From Azospirillum sp. TSO22-1 (GTDB lineage: Bacteria; Pseudomonadota; Alphaproteobacteria; Azospirillales; Azospirillaceae), in the NCBI RefSeq assembly GCF_003116015.1, contig NZ_LGQZ01000027.1:62001-126000 (forward strand): 64,000 bases of DNA. Direction: 5' to 3'. The translations under genes were made by a program, and so were the position numbers. Under the pieces are notes generated by a model, which saw nothing but the letters and a program-made list of their open reading frames with translations, ran no database searches and was not told the origin of the DNA. The first letter of the stretch is position 1; the number at the start of each line of letters is the position of its first letter. Of this stretch, positions 22,147 to 31,845 are shown one piece after another.

Positions 22147-22637
22147 GCCGTGGCTCCCGCTGGCTTGGAATCGAGGGTGAAGGGGCGGACGGGGAAGGAG
22201 GTCGGCATCTCGTAGGCGGCGACCAGCAGCTTGTCGACGATGCCGGCGTCGCTGGACAGCGGCACCACGAGGCGTTCCCAAGTGCGGGCGACGCCGTCGA
22301 AGCTGCCGGTGTAGACGCGCGACACGGGCAGGCGCTCGCGCAGCACGGTCTCGTACTCCTCGTGCAGCGTGCGGCGCTGGTCGTCGGGCAGGGTGTCCAG
22401 CGTGTGGCCGAGGCGCGAGTGCCCCCAGGCCTTCTCCAGCGCCTTGCCGTAGTAGGAATAGACGTAGTTGTCCTCTCCGATGACCTCGAAGATGACAATG
22501 TTGTCCTTCCACGGCCGCAGCTCAGCCGGCGTGATCGTGCTGGACGCCGGCGGATTCCCGCCGGAGCATTTGCTGAGCCAGAAGTCCAGGAGGCCGCTCA
22601 GCGCGGGCGTGGACAGCTCAGTTCTTTCCTTGGTCAT
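22143..22637 (-). CDS. PAS-domain (PAS_5-like) protein coupled to ftsK-type gene
   Basis: A 164-residue protein with a single PAS-like domain. The order is an N-terminal [20 protein letters not shown] helix, the strands [19 protein letters not shown], the [20 protein letters not shown] segment and the closing [20 protein letters not shown] strands. This layout is that of the PAS_5 family frequent in Rhodospirillales, of unknown ligand. No output domain is fused. Its stop codon overlaps the start of the FtsK-type gene, so the two proteins are probably made in stoichiometric amounts and may interact. A related domain forms the C-terminus of the protein at 16373. Confidence 0.8.
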
Positions 22638-22765
22638 GAAATGTGCGGTTTCGCGTCGGGTGCCGGGACGGCTTCAAGGGCCGCCGGAACCATACCCGGA
22701 ACCTACTGCCGGCTGCAACCAAGCCTTGGTGAATGGCGGTGCGATGTCACTCCCCGGCATCACTT

Positions 22766-22862
22766 GCCCCCACCCCAACCCTCCCCCGCTGGGCGGGGGA
22801 GGGGACATGCGGCGCCTCACGCCCTCCCCCGCCCAGCGGGGGAGGGGCGGGGTGGGGGTAAA
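22766..22862. repeat. GC-rich palindromic repeat element, copy 2
   Basis: It has the same organisation and nearly the same arms as 7131-7247, with a shorter 25-base spacer. The right arm ends seven bases from the msrA stop codon, so both copies abut the 3' end of a minus-strand gene. Confidence 0.8.
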
Positions 22863-22868
22863 CGCCCC

Positions 22869-23510
<642 letters not shown>

Positions 23511-23562
23511 GGCGGTCCGGCCTCCCGTCCGGTCATCGGATTTGCTCTTATATGGTCGCCCA

Positions 23563-24651
23563 GTGGCAAGTTTGGACCGCCCGGCCGCGCCGGCAACCCT
23601 CATCCCGGGACAACCGACCCTGAAACCGCTGCTGCACCCCCGGCTGATCAACACGCCCGACGAGGATCCCGGCCTGCTGGTCGAGTTCCTGTTCGAGCGG
23701 CGCGCGCTGCTGTTCGACCTCGGCGATCTGGCGCCGGTGCCGCCGCGCACGCTGCTGCGGGTGACGCACGCCTTCGTCACGCACGCCCATATGGACCATT
23801 TCGCCGGGTTCGACCGGCTGCTGCGCGTCTGCCTGGGGCGGGAGAAGGCGCTGCACCTCTTCGGGCCGGAAGGGTTCGTCGACCGCGTCGCCGGGCGGCT
23901 GGCCGGCTACACGTGGAACCTCGCGCCGGGCTACGCGAACGATTTCGTGATCGCCGCCACCGCGCTGCACGCGGACGGTTCGGCGATGAGCGCCGAGTTC
24001 CACAGCCGCCGTGCCTTCGCCCGCGAGGCGGAGCGGGAAGCCCGCGTCGAGAACGGCGTGCTGCTGAGGGAGGACGCGCTGACGGTGCGGGCGGCGGTGC
24101 TCGACCACGGCACGCCGTGCCTGGCGCTGCGCGTCGAGGAGCCGGCGCACGTCAACGTCTGGAAGAGCGGTCTGGAGGCACTGGGGTTGACCACCGGGCC
24201 GTGGCTGCGCGACCTCAAGCGCGCGGTGCTGCGCGGCGAGCCGGACGACACCCCGATCCGTGCCGCCCGTCCGGGCGATGGAGAGGCGGTGCTGCCGCTC
24301 GGCCGGCTGCGCGCGGGTGCCTTGTCCACCACGCCGGGGCAGGCCATCGCCTACGTGGTGGACGCCGGGCCGCCGTCGCGCAACGGGGGGCGCATCGTCG
24401 ATCTGGCGCGCGGCGCCGAGGCGCTGTTCATCGAGGCGCCGTTCCTCGACGCCGACGCGGAACTGGCGGCGCAGCGCAACCACCTCACCGCCGGGCAGGC
24501 CGGGCGGCTGGCCGCGGCGGCCGGGGTGGGGCGGATCGTGCCCTTCCACTTCTCGCCGCGCTACGCAGGGCGGGAGGCGGAACTGGCGGCCGAGGCGGAG
24601 ACGGCGTTCCGGGAGGGACTTGTCGGACCCCGGGGCGCTCCCGACCGTTAA
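23563..24651 (+). CDS. MBL-fold metal-dependent hydrolase, RNase Z-like
   Basis: A protein of about 362 residues in the metallo-beta-lactamase fold. The zinc motif is [12 protein letters not shown] (HxHxDH); further ligands are a His in [12 protein letters not shown] and the C-terminal His in [10 protein letters not shown]. The substrate-facing [16 protein letters not shown] segment resembles RNase Z relatives. True tRNase Z function is not assured, because several MBL proteins of this type act on other substrates. The start is uncertain: I use GTG at [10 protein letters not shown], which leaves a 52-base gap to divergent msrA; ATGs further upstream would overlap msrA. Confidence 0.78.
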   Translation: MASLDRPAAPATLIPGQPTLKPLLHPRLINTPDEDPGLLVEFLFERRALLFDLGDLAPVPPRTLLRVTHAFVTHAHMDHFAGFDRLLRVCLGREKALHLFGPEGFVDRVAGRLAGYTWNLAPGYANDFVIAATALHADGSAMSAEFHSRRAFAREAEREARVENGVLLREDALTVRAAVLDHGTPCLALRVEEPAHVNVWKSGLEALGLTTGPWLRDLKRAVLRGEPDDTPIRAARPGDGEAVLPLGRLRAGALSTTPGQAIAYVVDAGPPSRNGGRIVDLARGAEALFIEAPFLDADAELAAQRNHLTAGQAGRLAAAAGVGRIVPFHFSPRYAGREAELAAEAETAFREGLVGPRGAPDR

Positions 24652-24686
24652 GGAGTGCGCGAGACACAGCAACGGGAGGCCGCCCC

Positions 24687-25130
24687 ATGCCCATCGACGA
24701 CACCGTCTACCGCCGCCTGGAAGAGGAGGCCGGCCGCCAGGGCGGTCGCCTGAGCATCGAGGACCTCGGTCGTGCCCTGCCCATCGACACGATGTCGGCC
24801 ACCGAGGTCGCCGAGGTGGTGGAGCGGCTGGAGCGCGCCGGCATCGACGTGGACGTGGACCCGATGCTGACCCGCCCGCACCCCGACGCCACCAGCGGCA
24901 ACAGCGACGGCGTCGTCGATCTGGCGAGCCCGGCGGCCCCGGCGATCTCCGCCCCCACCGTGCATCCGAGCACGCGCGCCGACATCGTCGCCATGGGCGA
25001 CCCGCACCCGCACGGCCACCACGGTCACGGCCACCGCCGGGCACCGACCTGGAACCGCGGCGGCGTCGAGCTGCTGCCGATGCTGTGCATCGCCATCGTG
25101 GCGGTGGTACTGATCGTGGCGCTGGGGTAG
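24687..25130 (+). CDS. Small tail-anchored protein with sigma-70 region 1.1-like domain
   Basis: A 147-residue protein. Residues 1-55 ([48 protein letters not shown]) closely resemble region 1.1 of primary sigma factors, which has the pattern 'LPxDxxSxxxIxxxxxxLxxxGIxV'. The middle is low-complexity with a His-rich run ([14 protein letters not shown], about 110-125) that may bind metal. A single C-terminal hydrophobic segment ([19 protein letters not shown]) would anchor it in the membrane with the domain in the cytoplasm. No sigma core regions follow. CGGGAGG lies ahead of the ATG. It is convergent with the diguanylate cyclase gene, six bases apart. Confidence 0.75.
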   Translation: MPIDDTVYRRLEEEAGRQGGRLSIEDLGRALPIDTMSATEVAEVVERLERAGIDVDVDPMLTRPHPDATSGNSDGVVDLASPAAPAISAPTVHPSTRADIVAMGDPHPHGHHGHGHRRAPTWNRGGVELLPMLCIAIVAVVLIVALG

Positions 25131-25136
25131 CAGCGG

Positions 25137-28103
25137 TTAAGCCACCGCCTCCGGCATCGCGCTGCGCACGGCGTTGCGGCCGGCGGCCTTGGCCTCGTAG
25201 AGCGCGGCGTCGGCGCGCTTGAGTGCCGCCTCGATGGTGGCGTCGGCGGGGCTCCACTCGGTCGCGCCGACGCTGATGGTGCAGGCGAGCGGCGCGCCCT
25301 CGCGGCCGGCCAGCGCCGTGCCGGCGACGGCGGCGCGCAGCCGCTCGGCCGAGGCGGTGGCGCCGTCGAGTGTGGTGTCGGGCAGCAGCACCACGAACTC
25401 CTCGCCGCCGTGGCGGCCGAGATGGTCGGTGGCGCGCAGCACCGTCTGCATCACGCCGACCAGCGCGCGCAGCACCTCGTCGCCCACCGCGTGGCCGTGC
25501 GTGTCGTTCACCGTCTTGAAGTGGTCGATGTCGATCATCAGCACGCTGAGCGGCCGGTGGTGCCGGCGCGCCAGCGCGATGTCGCGCTCGGCCACCGCGG
25601 TGAAGTGGCGGCGGTTGGAGACGCCGGTCAGCGCGTCCTGCATGGCGAGGCGCTGCAGCTCGGCGTTCGAGCGCTCCAGCGCCGCCGTGGTCTCGACCAG
25701 CGCGCGCTCGGCGCGGCGGCGGTCGGTGACGTCGTGCACGATGGAGTACAGCAGCTCGCGGTCGCCGACCATGATCGGGCCGGAGTGCACCTCCACGTCG
25801 CGCACCTCGCCGGAGGCCAGCCGGTGGCGGAACTCGAAATGCGAGCGCTCCTGGGCGCGGGCGGTCGCCATCTCCCTGGCGATCTCCTCCGCCGTCAGGC
25901 AGTTGATGTCGGCGATGCGCATCGCCGTCAGCGTGGCGCACGGCCAGCCGTAGAACCGTTCGGCCGCCTGATTGGCGTCGACGATGCGGCCGTCGGCCGG
26001 GTCGATCAGCATCTCCACCGCCTTGGCGCCGGTGAACAGGCGGCGGTAGCGCTGCTCGCTCTCGCGCAGGGCCGCCTCGACGCGCCGGCGCTCGGCGCGC
26101 TCGCGCTCGCGGGCGATGCCCAGCGCCAGCTTGGCCGCCAGTTCGCCGAACAGCGCGACGTCCTCGGCGCCGAAGGCGTCGGTGGACGCGGCGTAGACGT
26201 TCAGCGCGCCGATGACGTGCCCGCCGGCCTCCGCCGTCGCCGCCCCCGGCTCGCCCAGCGCGATCGGCAGGCCGAGGACCGAGCCGAAGCCGCGCCGCGT
26301 CGCCTCCTCGCGCCAGGGCCGGAAGGCGGGATCCGTGCGGATGTCGCGCACCACCACCGGCCGGCCGGTGCGGATCGCCGTGCCCATCGGGCCGCGGCCC
26401 CGCTCGGTGTCGGCCCAGCACATCGCCACCCCGTCCACGTAGCCGGCGTCCACGCCGGCCCGCGCCATGGCGCGCACGGACTGCGCCGCGTCGTCGAGCG
26501 CGTAGCCGACCCAGGCGAGGCGGCAGCCGGTCTCCTCGACGATGGCGCGGCAGATCTCGGCCAGCAGCGACTCCTCCGGCAGGTCGCGGGCGAGGATGTC
26601 GCCGCAGCGGCTGGACGCCGCCAGCGCCATGGTGCGGCGGCGCAGCGCCTCCTCCTGCCGGCGGCGCTCGGTGATGTCCACCGCGGTGCCGCCGAGGAAG
26701 CGGCGCCCGGACGAATCGCGGAACGGGAACTTGGAGACCAGCCACACCGTGGTGCCGCGCGCGTCGGTGAAGTCCTGCTCGAACAGGCCGGGGGCGTCGG
26801 TCTCCAGCACCATGCGGTCGTTGCGCATCAGCGCGCCGGCGGTGGCCGCCGGCCACAGCTCCTCCGTCGCGCGGCCGAGCCACTCCCGGTCGTCGAAGCC
26901 GAACGCGCGGCGGAAGGCGACGTTGGTGTAGAGCAGCCGGCCGGACTCGTCCTTCAGGAAGGCGATGGCGGGGGAGTTGTCCATGAACATGTGGAAGCGC
27001 GCCTCGCTCTCGTCGAGCGAGGCCTGCGCGGCCAGCCGGGTGCGGGCGACGTTCAGCTCGTGGTCGCGGCGCAGCGCCACCAGCACCGAGGCCACCAGGA
27101 CGACGCCGGCCAGCGCCAGCGCCAGCAGCTGGTTGCGTTCGCGCAGGTTGGCGTCCTCGATCGCGCGCATCTCGATGCGGGCGACGAGTTGCCAGGACGT
27201 CTCGGGAATGGCGCGGGCGATGGCGAGCAGCGGCCGGCCGGACTCGCCGCGGGTGGCCACCGCGGCTTCGCCGGCCCGCCGGGTCTCGGCGTAGGCGGCG
27301 GGCGTGGCCGGGCCCAGGCGCTCCAGCGTGCCGAGGTGGGCGCCGGCACCGACCACCGGGGTGTCGCCCGGCTGGTCGGGCACCAGCCGCAGGTCGACGC
27401 GCGGCCCCGACGTCTCGACCCCCTGCAGGTAGGCGGCCAGCGCGCCGGTGGCGTCGTGGCTCAGCACCAGGACGCCGACCGGCTCGTCGCTGCCGTGGCG
27501 GTGCAGCGGCACCGCGCTGTGCAGGTGCGCGGCGACGCGCGGTGCCGCCTCCTCGGTCGGGCGGGCGAAGACCATCAGGTCGGAGTTGACGATCCGCTTG
27601 CCCGTCAGCGCCTGGCGGACCAGAATCGCGTCGGCGGCGCCGACGGGCGGCGCGGGCTGCCCGTCGTCGGCGCCCAGCCACGCCCGGCCCTCGCGGTCGT
27701 ACAGCGTCACCGCGTGGTAGCCGTAGCCCTCGCGCACCGAGGCGAGGCGGCCGGACAGCGCGGCGATGCGGTCCTCCGACGCGATGCCGCCGAACAGCTC
27801 GCCGATCCATTCGCCCAGCACGGTGTCGCCGTGGATCACCCTGGCGGCGCCGGCACGGTCGCCCTGCCAGTCGATCACCTGCTCCATGCGCAGGTCGACG
27901 ATGGTGGCGAGGTGGCGGGCGGCGACGCTGCGCGCCGAGGCGGCGAACTCCCCGGCCATCCACCACGCGGCGCCGAGGATGGCGGCGGTCAGCACCGCGA
28001 GGGCCAGCAGCAGCACCCGCGGGTTCAGCCGGGTCGGGGGCGCGGCGGCCTTCGGCCTCTGCACGGCGTCGACCTGAAAGGCCATGTGGGTATCGGGTGC
28101 CAT
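25137..28103 (-). CDS. Membrane-bound diguanylate cyclase with dCache-like, PAS, GAF and PAS sensor domains
   Basis: A 988-residue protein. One membrane segment lies near residues 30-50 and a second near 325-345; between them is a periplasmic region of about 270 residues compatible with a double Cache domain. A PAS domain (about 370-490), a GAF domain (about 520-690), a second PAS (about 695-825) and a C-terminal GGDEF domain follow. The active site GGEEF is intact, so c-di-GMP synthesis is expected. The inhibitory I-site RxxD is also present at the standard distance (RATDHLGRHGGEEF). There is no EAL domain. The start is taken at MAPDTHMAFQ; a second ATG six codons on is equally possible. Confidence 0.92.
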   Translation of the reverse strand: MAPDTHMAFQVDAVQRPKAAAPPTRLNPRVLLLALAVLTAAILGAAWWMAGEFAASARSVAARHLATIVDLRMEQVIDWQGDRAGAARVIHGDTVLGEWIGELFGGIASEDRIAALSGRLASVREGYGYHAVTLYDREGRAWLGADDGQPAPPVGAADAILVRQALTGKRIVNSDLMVFARPTEEAAPRVAAHLHSAVPLHRHGSDEPVGVLVLSHDATGALAAYLQGVETSGPRVDLRLVPDQPGDTPVVGAGAHLGTLERLGPATPAAYAETRRAGEAAVATRGESGRPLLAIARAIPETSWQLVARIEMRAIEDANLRERNQLLALALAGVVLVASVLVALRRDHELNVARTRLAAQASLDESEARFHMFMDNSPAIAFLKDESGRLLYTNVAFRRAFGFDDREWLGRATEELWPAATAGALMRNDRMVLETDAPGLFEQDFTDARGTTVWLVSKFPFRDSSGRRFLGGTAVDITERRRQEEALRRRTMALAASSRCGDILARDLPEESLLAEICRAIVEETGCRLAWVGYALDDAAQSVRAMARAGVDAGYVDGVAMCWADTERGRGPMGTAIRTGRPVVVRDIRTDPAFRPWREEATRRGFGSVLGLPIALGEPGAATAEAGGHVIGALNVYAASTDAFGAEDVALFGELAAKLALGIARERERAERRRVEAALRESEQRYRRLFTGAKAVEMLIDPADGRIVDANQAAERFYGWPCATLTAMRIADINCLTAEEIAREMATARAQERSHFEFRHRLASGEVRDVEVHSGPIMVGDRELLYSIVHDVTDRRRAERALVETTAALERSNAELQRLAMQDALTGVSNRRHFTAVAERDIALARRHHRPLSVLMIDIDHFKTVNDTHGHAVGDEVLRALVGVMQTVLRATDHLGRHGGEEFVVLLPDTTLDGATASAERLRAAVAGTALAGREGAPLACTISVGATEWSPADATIEAALKRADAALYEAKAAGRNAVRSAMPEAVA

Positions 28104-28216
28104 GCGGGTGCGGCGTCGGCTAACGGATCGGACGGGGTGGCATCGGCCGTGGCCGCCTCGCGGCCGGCGACTCGTCGGTCGTACGACGGGCACTCTATCG
28201 TTGTATGTGACCTATA

Positions 28217-29089
28217 TCATGTATCTGCGGAAAGTCGCAGAGATTCCGGCGATGCCAGCGCGTGGATGAGGATCGCCGCGGTGGCCGCGACGTTGAGCGA
28301 CTGCACGCGCCCGGCCCCGGGGATCATCACCACCTCGTCGCAGGCGGCCAGCGTGGCGGGCGGCAGCCCCTCCTCCTCGTTGCCGAGCACCAGGGCGACC
28401 GGGCGGCCGTCCTTGCCCGGGGCCAGCGCGGCGGGCGGCCGGGCGTGCGGGCTGAGCGCGGTGCCGACCACCCGGTAGACGCCCTTCAGCCGCTTCAGCG
28501 CGGTGGCGAAGCGCTCGGCGCGGTAGACCTCCAGCCACTCGAAGCCGCCCTCGGCGACGCGGTAGCCGGCCTCCGACGGCAGGGCCTGGGCCGGGTGGTC
28601 GGAGAGGATCAGCCGCGGAAACCCGAAGAACGCCGCGGTGCGCACGATGGCGCCGAGGTTGTGCGGGTTGCCGACGCCGTCGAGGATCAGCAGCGGCCGC
28701 TTGTCGGCGACCCAGCGCCTGGCGGCTTCCGGGTCGAAGGCCGGCACCGGCCGCGGCTCGATCAACGCCACCACGCCGCCGTGCATCGGGGTGCCGGCGA
28801 CGCGCGCCAGCTCGTCGCCCTCCACCATGCGGTAGGGCCGCCGCGCGCGGGCGAGGCGCTGGCAGAAGGCGCCGACCGCGTCCTTCAGGCGCTCGTCGAA
28901 GAACAGCCGCTCGACCCGCTCCGGCTCGCGCTCGAACAGCGCCGACACGGCGGCCAGTCCGGCGACGCGGAACAGCTTGCGGTGCTCCTCGGCGTGATGG
29001 GGGGCGTGCGGGCGCTGGGACGGTGGGGCGGCGGCCGGCCGGCGGGTGCGGGCCGGCGCGGGCTTGCGGGGGGCGGGGGGCTTCGGCAT
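28217..29089 (-). CDS. SpoU/TrmH-family RNA 2'-O-methyltransferase
   Basis: A 290-residue protein. After a basic, Pro-rich N-terminal tail (about 1-35) comes a substrate-binding domain and the trefoil-knot SPOUT domain. All three SpoU motifs are visible: LDGVGNPHNLGAIVRTAAFF, VLGNEEEGLPP and SLNVAATAAILI. These bind S-adenosylmethionine in the knot. It could be an rRNA enzyme of the RlmB type or a tRNA enzyme; the sequence does not decide. It is 41 bases downstream of the SDR gene on the same strand and followed by an A/T-richer stretch upstream of the diguanylate cyclase. Confidence 0.92.
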   Translation of the reverse strand: MPKPPAPRKPAPARTRRPAAAPPSQRPHAPHHAEEHRKLFRVAGLAAVSALFEREPERVERLFFDERLKDAVGAFCQRLARARRPYRMVEGDELARVAGTPMHGGVVALIEPRPVPAFDPEAARRWVADKRPLLILDGVGNPHNLGAIVRTAAFFGFPRLILSDHPAQALPSEAGYRVAEGGFEWLEVYRAERFATALKRLKGVYRVVGTALSPHARPPAALAPGKDGRPVALVLGNEEEGLPPATLAACDEVVMIPGAGRVQSLNVAATAAILIHALASPESLRLSADT

Positions 29090-29130
29090 GGCGCGCAGTG
29101 TGGCGCAAGCGCCGCCCCCGCGCCAACCGC

Positions 29131-30102
29131 TTAGTGCCGCCGCCGCAGCCCGGCGTAGGTCGCCGCCGCGACCACCGCCACCCCGGCCATGACCGCCGGC
29201 GCGGCCCAGGGCGGCGCTGGACGATAGAAGCCGCCGTGCACGCCGCGGCCTTCCTCCATCGGTTCGAACAGGTTGCCGTCGGTGACCGGGGCCGGCGGGG
29301 TGCGGCCGAAGTGGCGGCGGGCGCCATAGCCGCCGATGCGCTCCATCAGCCGCGGCGCCACCACGTGGCCGAGCAGCGCCAGCTTGGCCAGCGCGCCGAC
29401 GGTGGTGCGCGGGCGCGGGCGCAGCGCCACGGCGACGATGGTCTCCGCCACGTCCTCCGGGTCGTCGTAGAACGGGCTCTCCGGCTCCAGCGCGTGGCCG
29501 GTGTAGTTGGCGCCGTGCCGGATGCCCGGCGTGTCGGTGAAGGACGGGTAGATGCCGCAGACCTGGATGCCCGGCTGGTCGCCGACCTCGGCGCGCAGGC
29601 TCTCCAGCAGGCCCTCCAGGCCGAACTTGCTGGCGGCGTAGGCGGCGGCGTAGGGGGCCGGGGTGTAGGCGCCGACCGAGATGGTGGTGATCAGCACGCC
29701 GCGCCCCAGGCGGCGGAACACCGGCATCACCGCGTGGCTGCCGTAGAGGGGGCCCAGCAGGTTGGTCTCGATGACGCGGCGGTGCGCCTCGACGGGCGTC
29801 TCCTCGAAGCGGCCGACGGCGCCGGTGCCGGCGTTGTTCACCCAGACGTCGATGCTGCCATAGGTCTCCAGCGCGCGCCGCGCCAGCCCGTGCACCGCGT
29901 CGGCGTCGGTGACGTCGGTGGGCACGGCGATGGCCTCGCCGCCGAGCGCGCGGCACTCCTCCGCCACCTCCTCCAGCAAGCCGCCGCGCCGCGCCGCCAG
30001 CACCAGCTGCGCGCCGTGGCGCGCGAACGCCTGCGCCGCGGCTCGCCCGATGCCGCTCGACGCGCCCGTCAGCACGACCGAGGCGCCCTGCAACGTGTTC
30101 AT
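29131..30102 (-). CDS. SDR-family oxidoreductase with C-terminal membrane anchor
   Basis: A 323-residue short-chain dehydrogenase. The NAD(P)-binding motif is TGASSGIG, the NNAG motif is NNAGTG, and the catalytic Ser-Tyr-Lys set is in TTISVGAYTPAPYAAAYAASK. The C-terminal 25 residues (APAVMAGVAVVAAATYAGLRRR) form one hydrophobic segment ending in arginines, suggesting a membrane-tethered enzyme. Substrate is unknown. It is the first gene of a short minus-strand run with the SpoU methyltransferase. Confidence 0.92.
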   Translation of the reverse strand: MNTLQGASVVLTGASSGIGRAAAQAFARHGAQLVLAARRGGLLEEVAEECRALGGEAIAVPTDVTDADAVHGLARRALETYGSIDVWVNNAGTGAVGRFEETPVEAHRRVIETNLLGPLYGSHAVMPVFRRLGRGVLITTISVGAYTPAPYAAAYAASKFGLEGLLESLRAEVGDQPGIQVCGIYPSFTDTPGIRHGANYTGHALEPESPFYDDPEDVAETIVAVALRPRPRTTVGALAKLALLGHVVAPRLMERIGGYGARRHFGRTPPAPVTDGNLFEPMEEGRGVHGGFYRPAPPWAAPAVMAGVAVVAAATYAGLRRRH

Positions 30103-30228
30103 GATGCCGTTCCTCCCATCGCTCCGTCACCGGTGGCAACAGGGGAAGGGGCGGGGGTGTCTCGGGCGCCGTGTTGAGCGCCGGGGCGCCGTGGATTACC
30201 TTATAGACGGATGCCGGAGGAGGCGGAC

Positions 30229-30468
30229 GTGGGCCACATCACCATTCGCGACCTGGACGAATCGGTCTTTGAAACGCTCAGGAGCCGGGCGGAGCTTCAC
30301 GGCCGATCGGTCGAGGACGAGGCGCGTGACGTTCTGGCGCAAGTCGTGCCGAAACGTCTGACCGCCGAAGAGAAACTGGCCCTGTTCGACGAGGTCCGGA
30401 TGAAGACGCGGCCGGGCCCCCATCCGCTGGCGGAGGACCTGATCCGGCAGGATCGCGACTCCCGATGA
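30229..30468 (+). CDS. FitA/VapB-type antitoxin (ribbon-helix-helix)
   Basis: A 79-residue protein from the GTG in VGHITIRDLDESVFETL, an RHH DNA-binding beginning. An in-frame ATG six codons upstream exists, but the strong ribosome-binding site GGAGGAGG lies between them, seven bases before the GTG, so GTG is the likely start. The C-terminal half (EKLALFDEVRMKTRPGP...) is the FitA-type toxin-binding tail. Its stop overlaps the toxin ATG (ATGA). It presumably represses its own operon from a palindrome in the short upstream gap. Confidence 0.85.
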   Translation: MGHITIRDLDESVFETLRSRAELHGRSVEDEARDVLAQVVPKRLTAEEKLALFDEVRMKTRPGPHPLAEDLIRQDRDSR

Positions 30469-30887
30469 CCTGCGTGATCGATGCCAGCGTCGCCCTGAAG
30501 TGGTTCGTCGATGAAGAAGGCTCGCTTCGGGCGCGATCTCTGGTGGCAAGCGGGATGGACCTGATCGCGCCCGACTTGGTGGTGGCGGAGGTCTGCAACG
30601 CCGCATGGCGGCTCGTCCGGGTCAACGTGCTTCCCGAGGGCGAGGAGGTCCGGATCGCAAACCGGATCGGGCTAGCCTTTTCGAGGCTATGGCCCCTAGA
30701 CGGCTTGGCGCCGCTTGCCGTCAGTATGGCGCGCGAGCTGGGGCACCCCATCTACGACTGCTTCTACCTTGCGCTCGCCGAACGGGAGATGTGCCGTGTC
30801 GCCACTGCGGACCTCCGGTTCATCGAGCGCGTCGCGGGGAGCCCCTGGCAGGACCGGATCGTCCACTTGGAGGCGTTCCCCGCCTGA
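30465..30887 (+). CDS. VapC/FitB-type PIN-domain ribonuclease toxin
   Basis: A 140-residue PIN-domain protein starting MTCVIDASVALKWFVDEE. The acidic active-site residues are visible: Asp in VIDAS, Glu in VVAEVCNAAWR, Asp in IYDCFYLALAE and a late Asp in TADLRFIE. PIN toxins cleave RNA, often tRNA or rRNA. It overlaps its antitoxin gene by four bases. Base composition is slightly lower in GC than the flanks, in keeping with a horizontally mobile module. Confidence 0.9.
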   Translation: MTCVIDASVALKWFVDEEGSLRARSLVASGMDLIAPDLVVAEVCNAAWRLVRVNVLPEGEEVRIANRIGLAFSRLWPLDGLAPLAVSMARELGHPIYDCFYLALAEREMCRVATADLRFIERVAGSPWQDRIVHLEAFPA

Positions 30888-30893
30888 CCGGCG

Positions 30894-31472
30894 TTACAGC
30901 AGCTTCACCACCAGGAAGCCGCCGACCAGCGCCACGGCAAAGACGCTGGTGACCAGGGTCAGGCGCTTCTCGATGAAGTCGCGGATCGGGTTGCCGAAGA
31001 AGTACAGCAGGCCGGCCACCAGGAAGAAGCGCATGGAGCGCGAGATGATCGACGCGCCGATGAACACCCAGATGTTCAGCTCGGCGACACCGGCGGTGAT
31101 GGTCAGCAGCTTGTAGGGGATCGGCGTCATCCCCTTGATGATCAGGATCTCGGCGCCGTAGTCGCGGAAGGTCTGGCGCAGCGCCTCGAACCGGTCGGTC
31201 AGGTGGTAGACGTCGATCACCCACCGCCCGATGGTCTCGTACAGGAAGTAGCCGATCATGTAGCCGGCGATGCCGCCGACCACCGAGGCGAGGGTCGCCA
31301 GCGCCGCGATCCGCCACGCGTTGCGGCGGTCCGCCAGGACCATGGGGACCATCAGCAGGTCCGGCGGGATCGGGAAGAACGAGCTTTCGGCGAAGGACAC
31401 CGCCGCCAGCCAGGTGCGGCTGTTCTTCGAGGCGGCCTTCTCCATCGTCCAGTCGTAGAGGCGCTTCAGCAT
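30894..31472 (-). CDS. DedA/YqaA-family (VTT-domain) membrane protein
   Basis: A 192-residue inner-membrane protein. It shows the DedA/YqaA pattern with an N-terminal amphipathic helix and the FAESSFFPIPPDLLMVPM re-entrant segment, GGIAGYMIGYFLYETIG, and the GMTPIPYKLLTITAGV segment with the conserved Pro-Ile-Pro. These proteins are linked to lipid scrambling and membrane-potential homeostasis; the exact role here is unknown. It is convergent with the PIN toxin, six bases away, with no room for a terminator. Confidence 0.9.
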   Translation of the reverse strand: MLKRLYDWTMEKAASKNSRTWLAAVSFAESSFFPIPPDLLMVPMVLADRRNAWRIAALATLASVVGGIAGYMIGYFLYETIGRWVIDVYHLTDRFEALRQTFRDYGAEILIIKGMTPIPYKLLTITAGVAELNIWVFIGASIISRSMRFFLVAGLLYFFGNPIRDFIEKRLTLVTSVFAVALVGGFLVVKLL

Positions 31473-31592
31473 GTCCCGTCGCGGTCCGTGGCTGCGATGC
31501 CGCGGTTCTATCCTGGCGCGCCGCCGCTGGCTACGGCCAATTTGGGGGAGGGGGCGGACGCGCCCGCGCGGCGGCGGGGCTACCCCGCCTCG

Positions 31593-31787
31593 TCAGTCGG
31601 GCGCGTTGCCGATGCGGTCGCAGTCGCCGTTCCTATGGCCGGGCTCGGCGCGGTTGCGGGTGTCGGGGAAGGAGCCGCCGCCGCCGCTGTACTCGTCGCA
31701 GCGCGGCGGCATGGTGATGTCCGCCTTGTCCTTGGGCGCCTTGTCCTTGGCGGTATCGGGCTTGCGCTCGGGGATGTCCTGGGTCAT
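31593..31787 (-). CDS. Small hydrophilic protein of unknown function
   Basis: A 64-residue, charged protein beginning MTQDIPERKPDTAKDKAPKD. The chosen ATG has GGAGG five bases upstream, which decides the start over one ten codons earlier. Two cysteines (MPPRCDEYS and NGDCDRIG) and a Gly-rich centre are the only notable features. Composition suggests it is disordered. I do not recognise the family, though similar small acidic/basic proteins occur in Azospirillum-type genomes. It lies between the hydratase and DedA genes on the same strand. Confidence 0.55.
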   Translation of the reverse strand: MTQDIPERKPDTAKDKAPKDKADITMPPRCDEYSGGGGSFPDTRNRAEPGHRNGDCDRIGNAPD

Positions 31788-31845
31788 GCGGGCCTCCGGT
31801 TCCGGTACCGGGGCCAACAGGGGGGCGGGGCGGCCGGTTCCGCCG

